Assembly (NCBI RefSeq): GCF_000247695.1
Contig: NW_004624734.1
Location: 39,369,778 to 39,433,777, forward strand
Length of the DNA: 64,000 nt
DNA from: Heterocephalus glaber
Taxonomy: Eukaryota > Chordata > Mammalia > Rodentia > Bathyergidae
Reading direction: 5' to 3'
A model generated the notes under the pieces. The model saw only the letters and a program-made list of their open reading frames with translations, did no database searches and was not told the origin of the DNA. Positions 13,501 through 26,400 of this stretch are shown here, piece by piece; within the stretch, counting starts at the first letter, position 1, and each line of letters begins with the position of its first letter. The position numbers and the translations under genes are program-made.

Positions 13501-16500
13501 AATAAAAAATTATAAAGAAATAACTTTCTATTTATCTTGGACAAGAGTTGATGAGCTATGGCCCTACTTGTTTTTATGATACTTTTACTGGAACAAAGCC
13601 ATACTCATTTGCTTTTGTATTGTCAAAGGCAGCTGAGCAGTTTTAACACAAATTATACGATTCACAAACCCTAATATATGCGGTTCTCACCTTTAACAAA
13701 AACAGTCTGCAGACTCCCTGAACTGGAGGATTTTTTTTAATGAATCATGAATGCTGGATATTATCAACTGTCTTTGTTAGTAACTATTAAAATTAACTCC
13801 ATTTCTCCCCCAGCATTTTTACTTAAGTTCTATTAAGAGATTCCAATGAATTGCACTCTGCTTGCCCCCCAGAATCAGTGTATTTGGGCAAGGGCTTTTA
13901 TACTTCAGATTCTCTTTGTGATCCATGTAATTTAGGATTTTTTCCTAATATTTATATTGAGTTTGGTCTAACAATACTCTTCACACTATCTGCTAGCTTT
14001 ATAAAAAGTAGAAAATTTTCCTTTTTAAGTATTTCTTGGTTACCACTACACTTAATCATATCTGATGCTAAAGGTATTTAATGTTAACTACCCTCTACTT
14101 CCTCAATACATGGGGGAAACATGTTAAAAGGCCATAAATTGGGGTGGTTCCACCACCTGCCTTGCAAGCACAAGGTCCCGAGTTTGATCCTCAATACCAA
14201 AAAAAAAAAAAAAAGGCTATAAATCATCTTTACACACTCCTGAGGTCTGTGAAGTGTTCCTAGTTTCACTAGGAAACTGTTTGGTATTAAACATTAAATG
14301 TTTACTCATGATTCTAGTGCTCTTTCTTCCCCCTAAGCCTGATATTCAAATCCTAATTTTATGTATGTTGAATAGTATTCATGCAATTTTTTTAAAAAAC
14401 CTTTTTAGAAAAACAAAAAGGGCATTAAAATAAGTCATCTAAGAACCAAATAGCAAAGGTAATTTTACCAACAGGCTATTTCAAAGAAAAGCAGCAAAAG
14501 CTTAATTAATATACTAAAGAAAAATATGGTTTATAGAATGCATTAACTTATCATTAGCTTATTCTACACAGAAAGTTTAATTCAAACATAAAAATTACTA
14601 ATAAAAGAATACACTGGATAATTCTAGACTGATTCTAGAATTGTCTATCTATATTACGGTACTTCTAGACTGATTCTAGAACTGTCTATATTACACTACC
14701 TCTTTTTTTTTTTGGTACTGGGGCTCGATCTCGGGACCTTGTGTATATTACACTACTTCTGACAAGTCATTTAATCTGAATGGGCCTAAATTCATCATCT
14801 GTGAAATAATAAATTTAACTCCTAAGGTCCTTTTCAGCAACAAGACCCCCAAAATCTAAGAAATTAATTTATTTTTAATATTAACTCTCACGATGTTCTC
14901 AAATAAAAAAAATATATATAATCCTATAATCCTTCCTAGTAAAAAAATTAACGTGAAGGAAACCTGTAAATAAGATCTGATCTCCCTTTCTGAGACCTTA
15001 AAAGATACCTTTGCTCCTGGAAGATACCTTCCTTTCTGCTGACTTCACTGCTGGCTTGGCTCTTTTCTTCTTAGTTGCTTTGGTTTGCCCTTGACCAGAT
15101 TCAGGGTCAGAGTCAGAAGAGTTGAGTTTGACCTGACGATGCCTTCTTGACTTGGATGCCTTTGGAGGTAGAAATCCAATTAATCACAAAGAATTACAAA
15201 GTAAATCCAACTGATAAGATACTTTAGAGAAAGAGAAAATATACAAAGATGAGGAAAGATTTACAAAAATACCTGTCATATAGCACTTATTACACTGTCT
15301 TGCTTCATATCATTACCTGTGCCATGTACCTAGTCTTTTACCTTCCCTTTATAACACTTTTCTGTAGCTATTACTATAGTTATTACTGTCTACTCACACT
15401 GGGTTCTGGTATCTGGAATGGCTAGAAAACGAAGGTATACAGGCAGATACTGTTTTAATTCTGTTCCCAACCACCTACTACCCTTTATTGTAAACATAAA
15501 TTTATTTTCCTCAGGTATCATCATGTGCTCTGAGAGGATCTACTTTACAGGTGGGTCCAAATATGGCCACGTGGCCCAGACTTGGACAAAGTGAGTACCA
15601 TATCCCCATGGTCCCTGATTTGTTCAGGGATGGGCATGAGATCTTTGTCATAGCTGATGGAACCCTATTTTAGAGCCGTTTAACCATTAGGAAGGCAAAA
15701 TGTACTCTTTCCTTTGAACTGGAAGGTGGAAATACCAAGGCTAGAGCTGTCACAAACAGTGCTTGAAGACAGGAGAGCAATATGAAAGGTGACAAATGAG
15801 GGTGCATCCTAACAGCACTCATGCTTGGAGCCACCTAGCCAGGAACTTTTTAGTTAGATCTGTCAAACAATTCTCTTGGTTGCTTACATGAAGAGTTTTC
15901 AGTTAACGTCACATATGCAGTACAGGTATTAACAATTCTTAGAAAGCAATCACATATTGTAGATCAAATGTACCTCAAAAAAGGGGAAAAACCACAGCCA
16001 TGTAATGACACACACAACAATTTATGGGGAACACAATTTGTTTAATGAGTATTCAGTAGCTTCTTTAGATATACATTAAACATTAATAAGAAATTTTATA
16101 TATATATATATTTTTTTTTTGAAGAGTTCATCTTAAAAAGAATTAAAGATAATTTATTGTCCTTGGCACTTTCATTCAGTAATAAAGTGGTACCTCGGTT
16201 CACAAACTCAATTCTCTTCATGATTCTGGTCACAAATTGAACTAGTCAAGAACCAAATCAAATTTCTCCATAAGGTCAACACTGAACCTAACCACCGAAT
16301 TTGACTGAGTTCTTGTCCAACTCAGTTTGCGACCAGACTCATGGAAAGAATCAAGTTCATGAACCAAGGTACCACTGTATTCAATACTTATAGTGTTATA
16401 GAACATTTATAACACCTAACTAATCTAGACTCAATTTTTTATTACTATTTCTAAAACTAGGAAATGGTAGTACTTTTCCATGAAATAAACATCTTAGATT

Positions 16501-18738
16501 CATGAAAAAAATCCAGAGGAAAAATCTGGAATTAAGCACATGAATTTCTCAGTACTCCCGAAACCCCACTAAAATGACAGTAAAAGAATAAAAAATGCAT
16601 AAACTCTCAAAAAACAGGGAGAACAGGAAATAAAATCTAGAAGATGGAAGATGGAAAAGCAAGCAATGGTTGGCTTTACAGAACAAAGAAGACCACGACC
16701 TAACTGCCTGCACTGAGGAAGTCAGTATAAAGCAAACATTTGGACTAGAGTCATCAGAAATGGGACTGGAAAGAGAGGGTAGATGGAATCAAAGTCTGCA
16801 TAAGGAAGGGTCCCATCTCCACCCTCGAAGGCAGGTGGCTGCCCCTCCTGTAGAGGCTAACCCCAATAGGCCACAGGCTTTAGGAAACAGTGTCACTGAG
16901 GAAGGGGATGAGGCCTCTCAGTGCAGAGCAGGAGGTTGAGAGGAACCTTTACAGAGAACAGGGCCTCCTGGCTCCCTTCCCCTGCAGGCCTTAACACTGA
17001 CAGCTGGGCTCACTTCCCCCCTTCTCCCCCAGACAAGGGAAGACTGCTCTTTGTTCAGTGACTAGATACAGGAAAAAGAAAGCAGGGATTAAAAAAAATC
17101 TGTGTCTCCTGTTAGCCACTTTTAAATGTGAGCAGACATCTGAGGAGCTTCAATCTTTTGGGAAATAAAAAAACAATAAAATGATCCCTAGTACAAAAAA
17201 ACAAAAAACAATAAAATGAAAGAAAGACATCAAAATAAGCAGGAAACATCAAAAACTACAGCTAATATACTTCAACAGAAGATATGCATCCTGTGAAGAA
17301 AAATAATTTTTTTAAAGAAAAGATTTACAGAATAAGAAAAATCCTTCATACAAAAAATGTCAGCAGAAACTTTAAACTCAAGATATCACTGCTTCAGAAA
17401 TATTCCTGATTAACAGAAAGAGATTGAAAACAGGAGTGAAAAATAAGAAATTAAAGTTCAAGAAAAGAAAAAATGCAGTAAAGAGTAACATCACAGAAAC
17501 ACAAAAAAATTTCTCAGAACCAATGGGTTTGAAAGGATGGCCACCAGGAGTGCCAAGAACAATGAATAAAAAGACCTACACCAAGGTATATTGTCACAGG
17601 ATTACCAAACTTTGAGGATAAGGAGAAAACCTGAAAACGTTCCAAAATCAGAAATACTGGAAACGAAGATGATGAAGAAAATGAAAGGAAAATTCCAGGC
17701 AAATGCCAGTAGAACCAGACGACAGAGAAGAAAGAGCTAAAGAGAACAGCTGCAGGGGCAGCCTTTCTGGGGCAGGAACAGAGGTGGAACCGGTGGGGCA
17801 GAGACTGCCCGGCTGCTTGTTGATGGATACCTGTTACTCTGCTTTTAAACCACGCACAGTGTTTGTATCACTTTGATGAGAAACTGAAGTGAGATTTAAA
17901 AAACATCCCATTTCCAAATTACCTTATGAAAGAAAGAACTTACCTGAACAACAACGGAAAAGGCTTTTGATTTTATCTTTGCCAATGATTCAGCTCTTTC
18001 ACATCTCTAGGATAAAAATAAGCAAGAAGGAAACACAGTTAAAACACACAGACACCAGATGAAATAATGAACGGCCACATATTTGTTATCAGCAGTAACA
18101 GGCCGAGGGAGGGCAGGTGAAAGGAACGCTTACTGAGCACACAGTGAGCCCCAGGACACAAACACCAACCCTGTCCTTCAGCAGACAGCCATGGTCCCTT
18201 CTACTCAAGACCCGAGCAACAAGAGAGGGACAGAAGCCTTGAGACAAGGCCCTGGCCCACTGTTCCCTGCCTTTCCGCTCACGCCTCATCCGCTAGGATG
18301 AGCACAGACTCGAGGCAGCAAACAGTGGATCGCAGCACGGGCTGCACCCTGGCAAAAGGCTGGCACCTGAGAGCTGCAGTGCTCTCCACCACCACCCTTC
18401 CCTTCACCGTAAAACGGGCTCACAGTCTCAGCCCACTCAGTACCTCACCGGGCTCACGGGGCCCTTCGCAAGATTCCAGGACAGATGGACTAGCTTTCCA
18501 CTGGACTGGGATTCCAAACCTTTTCTGATATTCTGATACTAAGGATCGTGATGCTTTATATACACAATGACAGCAGCACAAAAAAATGAAAAGAACCTAA
18601 CCAAACTGCGGCCCTGTAAGTGATCACAGAGCTGTGCTCTGACCTGTGATTCCTGTGCAGTTCCTTCTCTCTTTCCTTCTTCATCTTTAGGATCTGATTT
18701 TAAGGATGGATTCTGAAAGAACAGAAACTTTATGTATA

Positions 18739-18781
<43 letters not shown>

Positions 18782-21700
18782 CACGCACACATTTACAGTT
18801 TCATTAAATACAAATCAATTTTACAACATTGAGAATCAGTTACTTTTAATTACTAAAAAGCTACAAGATCATTTCATATAATTACAACATGGTTTACCAC
18901 CTGACAATAAGATCGTATTTTGGTTTCAGAACATTTATAAAATCATCGATAAAATACCTAAATCCTTCTAAGTAATGAAAGGACAGCATGCACTTTATGT
19001 AGTATGAAGAAAATTGCTTTATTCTCCCTTTCTTCAGATTTTCTGAGGTCTTTTACGGCTCTTCTATTTATTCCCCCGCCCCCAACCCCAGCAGCACTGG
19101 AGACTGAACTCACAGCCTCTGCACTGAACTACATTCTCAGCTCTTTTCATATTTTGAAATAGGATCTTGCTAAATTATCCAGGCTGGGCTTGAACTTGCA
19201 ATCTTTCTGCTTCATCTCCCAGAGGGCTGGCATTCCAGGCATGTACCACCATGACTGGCTTAGTACTGCTCACTTAAGAGACTTTGTCTATTAAAAGAGT
19301 ACTGACAGGCTGTTTTATTAAATGCCAAGATCATTCATGCAGCCTATTTGTGACATTTAAAGTACTCAAACATTCTAAAACCTGGCACCTTCTTTAAAAT
19401 AAATGAGTAATTACTGTCTTCCTCCCAGGACTATCATCTCTTCCCTTGTTTATCATTTTTATAATTAAGTTTTGAGCCAGTTTACTTTATATAATGGAAA
19501 GCCAAAATTAGCAACAAATCTTTCTGAGAGAGAAAATGTGGATCAAAATACCTACCTAGCACTTGTGAATACACTAATACATGATCAGATACACAGTAAG
19601 TAACCAGAAATGGCTTATTTTAAAAGTTTTTTCCTAGACATACGTACTAAAATGAAATGGAATAGTAGTTTAAAACATAAATTCAGCAATACTGGCATTC
19701 AGGTACCAAGAGTGAAACAGTTTGTCTAAATGAAAAGGCTAATGTGGCCAGCTCTAGCATCAATACTTTTGGTTCAAAAAACCAAATTGGAAATCTGTGC
19801 TGAGGAAATCTGCAAACAGACAAGCCACATCAGGTACAGGATGTGATAGACAGAGAAGCACACACCCTGTCACAGTGGGTGATTAACTCAAAATTTTAAA
19901 ACAATGTCGAGATCAATGCTGTGTCAAAAAAACCCATATCCTTGAAGAAACGGATCTGGCCCCAAGACTGGCAATTTGCAACCTACAGAAATGCCAACTA
20001 CAAAGATTATAAATAAACCTATGCTATAAAATCTATATATATACATACTCACATACAGAAAAAAAAATCCCCTTGTGCAGTTAAATGGCATGACACAGCT
20101 ACTGAGCAACAAAGCCAAAACTAGAAAGGCAAAACCCTCTAAATCCTGAATCCCCAGGCCACCTCAACACACTTGCCCACATCTAAACCCTCACGTGCGA
20201 TGCAAGGCAAAGGAGCCAGCTCACTGCTTACCTGTCTATCTCTGTGCCACTGCTGATGTTCCAAAACTATGTTCTTAATATTATCAAAAAAATCATCCTT
20301 TATCAAGCTGAGGGCTTTGTCTGGTTTGGACTTATCAGCTGAAATTATATGCTTCATGTTCTGATAATGCTCATGAACATTTAGCATTTCCTGAAAATGA
20401 AAAGATGTGTGTTTGATTTTTAATTTCTGAGGAGTAACTTGAAGACAAAACTAATGTAACACCAAATAACCTTCTAAAGTGACTGTCAGTTGGTAAGAAA
20501 TAATGTGCAGCAGTACTATGAAAATAATATAATCACAAAGTAAAGGAATTACTTGCGGCACGTATAAGTTAATTGAATTCAGCTCAACAAACATTAGCTA
20601 AGACACACTGTTATGGGGAAACAGTAGGAAAAGACTAAATGAGAAATACAGAATTGAATTCCAGACATAACAAATTATTTACATTATAATGTATCATTAT
20701 TTCACTTCTGACAAGAACATATTTTTTACATCATACTGTCATTATCTAGGACATTTACAGGGCTGGGGATGTGGCTCAGCAGAACACCTGCCTAACAGGT
20801 ACAAGGCCCTGGGTTTGATTCCCAGTACCGTCAAAAAAGTATAATAAGACAAAATAAAATAATCCATCTATAGTTATTTCTGCTGTTCTGGAAATTCCTA
20901 TATGACAACTTTCGCCCAACCCTCCACAGGCTCTCAAAAACCTATGTGGCCCTAAGTTTCATTATTAGTTGAGTGATAAGATATAGAAGGTGTTATGATA
21001 CCACTTATGACATTATTAATGAAGGTTCCCTCCCCACAAAATCTTGAGCCAATGTTCATGTCTGTGGGGTAAGAAGACAGCCCATAACAGTCAGACTTAA
21101 GAACGCGTATAAATCTTGGCATAGGGACTTGTGTCTCAGATCATCAGCGAACTAGTGACAGGTGGCTACTGTGATAACATCCAAGCATTCCCAAGCCTGA
21201 CTGTTCAATGAACTGCAGGAAATTCTGGTGGAATCAACACCCGGCCAAGAAATCAGAAACTGCTTGGTAGCAGTGAATGCTCACATACACAGAATCTGCA
21301 ATGAGGTAACAGTGTCCAGACACTAAATCTAATTACTAAAACTTCTCAATAATTCCCCTTCTGCCAAAAAATTAGAAAATATAAATTCCTTCCCAAATAA
21401 TAAAGCACCTTTTTTTTTTTATTTTTAGGAGCAATAGGATTTTAATAAACAGAACCCATCCCAAAGCCATGACTATGACAACTGTACTTGCACCAAAACA
21501 GCACAGAAAACCAGGGTGTGGTGGGAGGGCTCGATGCAGGTTGGGGAGGACATGAGTAGGGCCTGGGGAGGGCAGGGTGCATCAATCTTCAGGGAGAGCA
21601 TTGGGCTTTAGCCCAGGGAGGGGAGGGGTGGGGCAAAGGCACCGAGGGCCCCACTTTTTCCTATTGCCCTCAGCACCCTGGGGATGCAGGCATCGGGGCA

Positions 21701-23387
21701 GACCTGGCCTTTATTGCTACCCACCAGCATTAAACACCCCTGACCCCAACACTAGCACCACAGGTGGATCCAGGGCAGGGGAAGGGTAGGGATGGGGAAA
21801 TTGCGTAGGGAAAGATTCAACTAGAATCCAGTAAATTGTGCTCAGTTCTCTTTACTTCCTACAACCGAGTACATGCGTCACAGGGGAGAGGTTGCAACAG
21901 GACATGAAACGCACCCCTCCCTGCCCGACACACCTGCACACAGGATGGTGGTGTCTGCAGCATCACAGGTCATGCAGGGCATGGGGAAGGGGAGGTTCAC
22001 ACACACACTGATGCCCAGAGCGGGCACCAGACTGGGAACACTCCTGAATATCCACAGCTGTACACAGGGAACCCCCAGGTCCCCTCCCGTCTTGCCATCC
22101 CCCAGACAGGGAAGCTGTATTGCTGAGAGCGCCACCCTGGGGGCTGCTCGGCCAGGCACCCTCCCGGCCCACCCTGCCCATACTGGCACATCTGCAAGAC
22201 ACACGGCAGCGAGAGTAGGCACCCTCCCTCCCAGGCTCCTGTGGCTTCTTCCTCCATCTTGCCTCCAGCCCCTCTTGAACCCCTGCCAAACTCACTCCAT
22301 TCAGAACCTATCCCCACCCACAACACACACATACAAAGCGGAGCTATCCAGGAATACAAGCGGCACAAGGAAATTGTCTAGGACGGGAGCGGAGGCAGGG
22401 GGGAAAGACTGGCACAACAGCTTCTTTAGAACAACTGGAGAGGGTGCCCAGAGTGAGGATGGAGAGGGGAGGGAAGGCTCTCTCCGCCTTCCCTGGGGCC
22501 GTTAGGCTTCCAGACTCCCCAGGGAAAGGCCCTGGGAGGAGTGAGCAAGGGCCTAGGGCAGATGCTCTCATCACCTGCCACCCTCCGCCTTCCCAAATGC
22601 AGTGCAAGTGTCCTCCTCACACCTATGTGGGCAACAGCAGCCTCAGAAGCAGTACCTTCATGTAACTCAAAGAGCAGGCCCTTCCCATCTAGCCCCTTCC
22701 CATCTCTGGGATCTGGTCACTTCCTTGGGGGTTGGGGCAGGAGGAGGGAGTCCCCAAGTCAGACCCGTCTCTTTCTACCTCCCTCTTCCCAGACCACTGG
22801 GGTTGGTCCTCAAGGATTCTTTCTCTCTGCCCTTGCCCAACCTGGGCCAAAGTCACAGAGGGTTGGAGCCATTACAGTTAGAGGGGAAGGGGGTGCTTTG
22901 TTCCTTATCCCTCCTTCTTAAAAGGTAGGGTTCAAACTTGGTGGGATGGGGGCCCATACCGCTTTTCTCCAGGAGGGTTTCTGGGCTAGGGTCTTATACA
23001 AAGTACTTTTATAACATGTATTTTAATGCACTTCTTTCTCACTAAGCTACTAGAGGAGGAAAAAACCCTGCTTTTTATTATACTTGATTCTCAGATGTCT
23101 GCTGAATGATAAATCTGTGACTCTAGTTCCAGCCCAGGTCCAACACAAAGGCACTGCAGCCATTCAGAAATATGTATGAACTTAACTCCACTACTTCCTA
23201 TTGTCTCTGTATCTCTGTTAGCTTTATTTTCTTATCTAACTCAACTTTAATGCAAGGATAAGAATGTCTACTATAAAAAATAATTAAAAACTATTAAAAA
23301 CATCTATTTTGGGGCAGGGGATTTAGCTCAGTGGTTCTACCGCCTGCCTTGCAAGCTCAAGGACCCGTTTGATCCTCAGTACCCAAA

Positions 23388-23418
<31 letters not shown>

Positions 23419-26400
23419 ATACATCTATTTTGCAGGAATATGGCAGAAGAAAATGGTTTACACAAAGCATCCTGCATAGTGTCTGTATTATACTATGTCT
23501 TCAGACATTCATGGTAAACATGTCATTTCCTTCTATTCTTAACCTTTTTAGAGACATGAATAACTTTGAGAAGCCAAGCATACTGACTCAGCCCTCACTC
23601 TTAAGTATCCAGATGTACAACATCAATTCTTCACACATTGTAGTGGAGGAGGGGGGTGAACCATCAGAAAGCCACTCATGGTTTCCAGATTAAAATTTAT
23701 TCTCAAAAATAAAGTCACTTTATGGAACAAGGCTAGAATGCTTTCAAATCAATTTGCTCCCTGAATTATGAACACAGTGGCAACCGGGCAGGCAGATACT
23801 CTGGGGTATATGAATACTTAAGCAAATCAAAGGTCTGATTCCTCTTTCACTGCAGATTTAGGAAGCGTGAACAGAGTTTGGAAAAACAGAAGTAACACTT
23901 CTTACAGATCCACTATGTGCTACATGTCACACTCAGTACTACTCGGGCTTCACCTCATTTCAATTCTCACAACTGGACAGAATATAGATTGCAGTCATGG
24001 CTAGGTGAGGTGAGGGTACTTGTATTTCCAACTACTCAGCAGGCTGAAGTAGGATGATCCCTTGAGCTCAAGTGAGGGAAACATAGTAAGATCTTGTCTC
24101 AGAAAAAAAAGGTTGTGATCCTAGTATTAAGAAAATTAAGGTTCCAAGAGATGAAATAAATGTGACCAAGATGTCCCTGCCACTTCCTCCTCTGACTATA
24201 TTCTTTTGAAACGTCACTGATTAGAAGGGCATATGTAACCTAGCATTGGGATTGTCAGAACCCTAGGGCAATGCTTTTCTGCCCTTGTAGAAGTCTGTGA
24301 GTACTACTACTCACCCATGCCAAAAAAAGATTTTTCAATACTGTCCATCTCCAATTACCATCCAATTAAATAAATGTTGTAAAAAGAAACAAAGGAAAGA
24401 AATAAGTGCTTTAAAAAAGGAACTTAGGAAATAAATGCCTTTTGCTAACAGATTAATAGAGTTAGTTACATATGTAGAGTAAGTTATAACCTCAATATAC
24501 AATTGACAATAAAATTTTTTTTATATTCAAGGGCACAAAAGCAAATTTACCTCTAATACATCAGAAGTGATAAGTTTCATTACACGATCACTTGGGTCCT
24601 TAAATTCTTCTGTAATTTCAGCTCGTTGAATTTTTTTCTTCATTCTATATGAAAGCTATGAGATAGGAAATGTCTTTTAAAATGCATGTCTATTAAAAGA
24701 TATTTTGAAAATAAGTCAGCAGTACAAACCATCAATAAATATGAATAAAACAAAAGCATCTCTAAGTGTATATTTATTAAATATTTATTAAATATTCATC
24801 TTCCAAAGACTATAGATTTGGACTGTCCCATTAGATTCCAAGCCACCTTGTTATAAATTCAAATGAGATTCAGAAGTTAACAATTTGCCAGGTAATGGCA
24901 GAATCAGAACTTCTTCAACCTAGTATCTGAATTGTCACAAGATTAAAGAAATAAGATTTTAAGAGAAGTTCCACCTTGTCACCAACTGACAAGTTAAAAT
25001 TCCTTGGTCCTCTTTGGGTAACTCCTCAGACTTTCAAATTTAAAAAGATACATGCACATGAAGCTGCTAAATCTCATTTCCTCTCCCCCAAATTTGCTTA
25101 TACATGGCCTCCAGAAACATACGACATTCAAAAGCAGAGGTTGAACTTCGTTTGCAAGAAAAAAAGTAACATTTTCTTCTATTTTAAGAAGGCTGTAAGT
25201 CTTGAACACTACTAATAGTCTTTCCATTTTTCTGTAGATTGAGGTGCTTTCTGGAAAATAAAGTACAACTGCTCATTTTGAAAAAGACAATTACTTAAGG
25301 CAACATACCAATTTAGGCATTGCTGTGAAGTGAAATGCTCTGTCTAGTCGTAGCTTCCTAAAAATATAAGCTGCATCAAAATGTTGTGCATTTATCAAAT
25401 CTTGCTGAAATTTTAAAACTTCATCCCAATCCTTCAAAGCAACTCTAATCTGCAATAATAAAGAGTAAAAAATTGTACAAATCATAAGTCTCTATTTGTA
25501 AATGTATTAAATTTTAAAACACGCTATTTCTATTTAAGTCAGCATATTGTAGAATGAATAAGGTACTTGTTTCACATTTCTACTGGAGGAAAACAACTCA
25601 CCAACATTACCTTTTGTTTTGGTTGACACAGCTGGGTATTATATAATCCATACAGCAGATACAAAGCACCAACTCTTATCTGGAAGGTATATGGAGGTAA
25701 AAAATATCTCCAAGCCAAAGCTAAAGCCTCTTTTGTAAATGTGTTCTTTTCTAAATTTCTCATTTTGCCACTGTAAAACAAAACAAAAAAATATTATGAT
25801 TCATTAAGTAAATAAATGATGAAAAAGGACAGAACAGGTATATACTTATTTAAAAGCAATTGCCAGTAATGGTATAAAGATTTCCTACATGACCTTTCCT
25901 GGATTCAAGAACAAAAGGCTACTTTAGTGCTGTCCTTCTGACACTGTCACACAAGCTTAGGTAATGACCTACAGCTTTCAAAAAGCACCAACTTTACTTG
26001 CCAATTTGATCGGAAACTAAAGAAGAAACTTGAAATTATTACTAATAAACTATCTGAAACTGCCACCCTAACCAAAACTTTTAAAAAAAGCAAGATTGTA
26101 ATAAAGTCAATATGAGAGCTGGGGATTTGGCTCAGTGGTTTCGCCACCTGCTGCACAAGCAAGGACCCAAGTTCGATCCCCGGTACCAAAAAAAATAAAT
26201 AAAGTCCATATGACATCCTTCTTACAACTTCAGACCCAATATGAGCACATTTTGGATCATTTTCTATATGACACCTGAAATAAGTAGATTAAAAAAAAAA
26301 AATCTTTGTTTTTTTTTTTTTTTGATACCGGGGATCGAACTCAGGACCTTGGGCTTTCGAGGCAGGCGCGGTGCCACTGAACTAAATGCCCAGCCCAAAA

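Noticed and set aside
13412..13503. Possible tRNA genes, because A- and B-box-like sequences recur here and at many other sites
   Set aside because: They are tRNA-derived SINEs: no cloverleaf can be closed, A-rich tails and target duplications are present, and the same unit recurs many times.
16670..16939. 89-codon frame as a candidate small gene or SNAPC1 alternative exon
   Set aside because: No similarity recognised, no suitable splice sites noticed, and not part of any known SNAPC1 isoform.
21873..22505. 210-codon open frame on the plus strand
   Set aside because: It lies antisense within the GC-rich retrocopy; the frame has no recognisable domain, overlaps several other long frames on both strands, and is explained by low stop-codon frequency at high GC.
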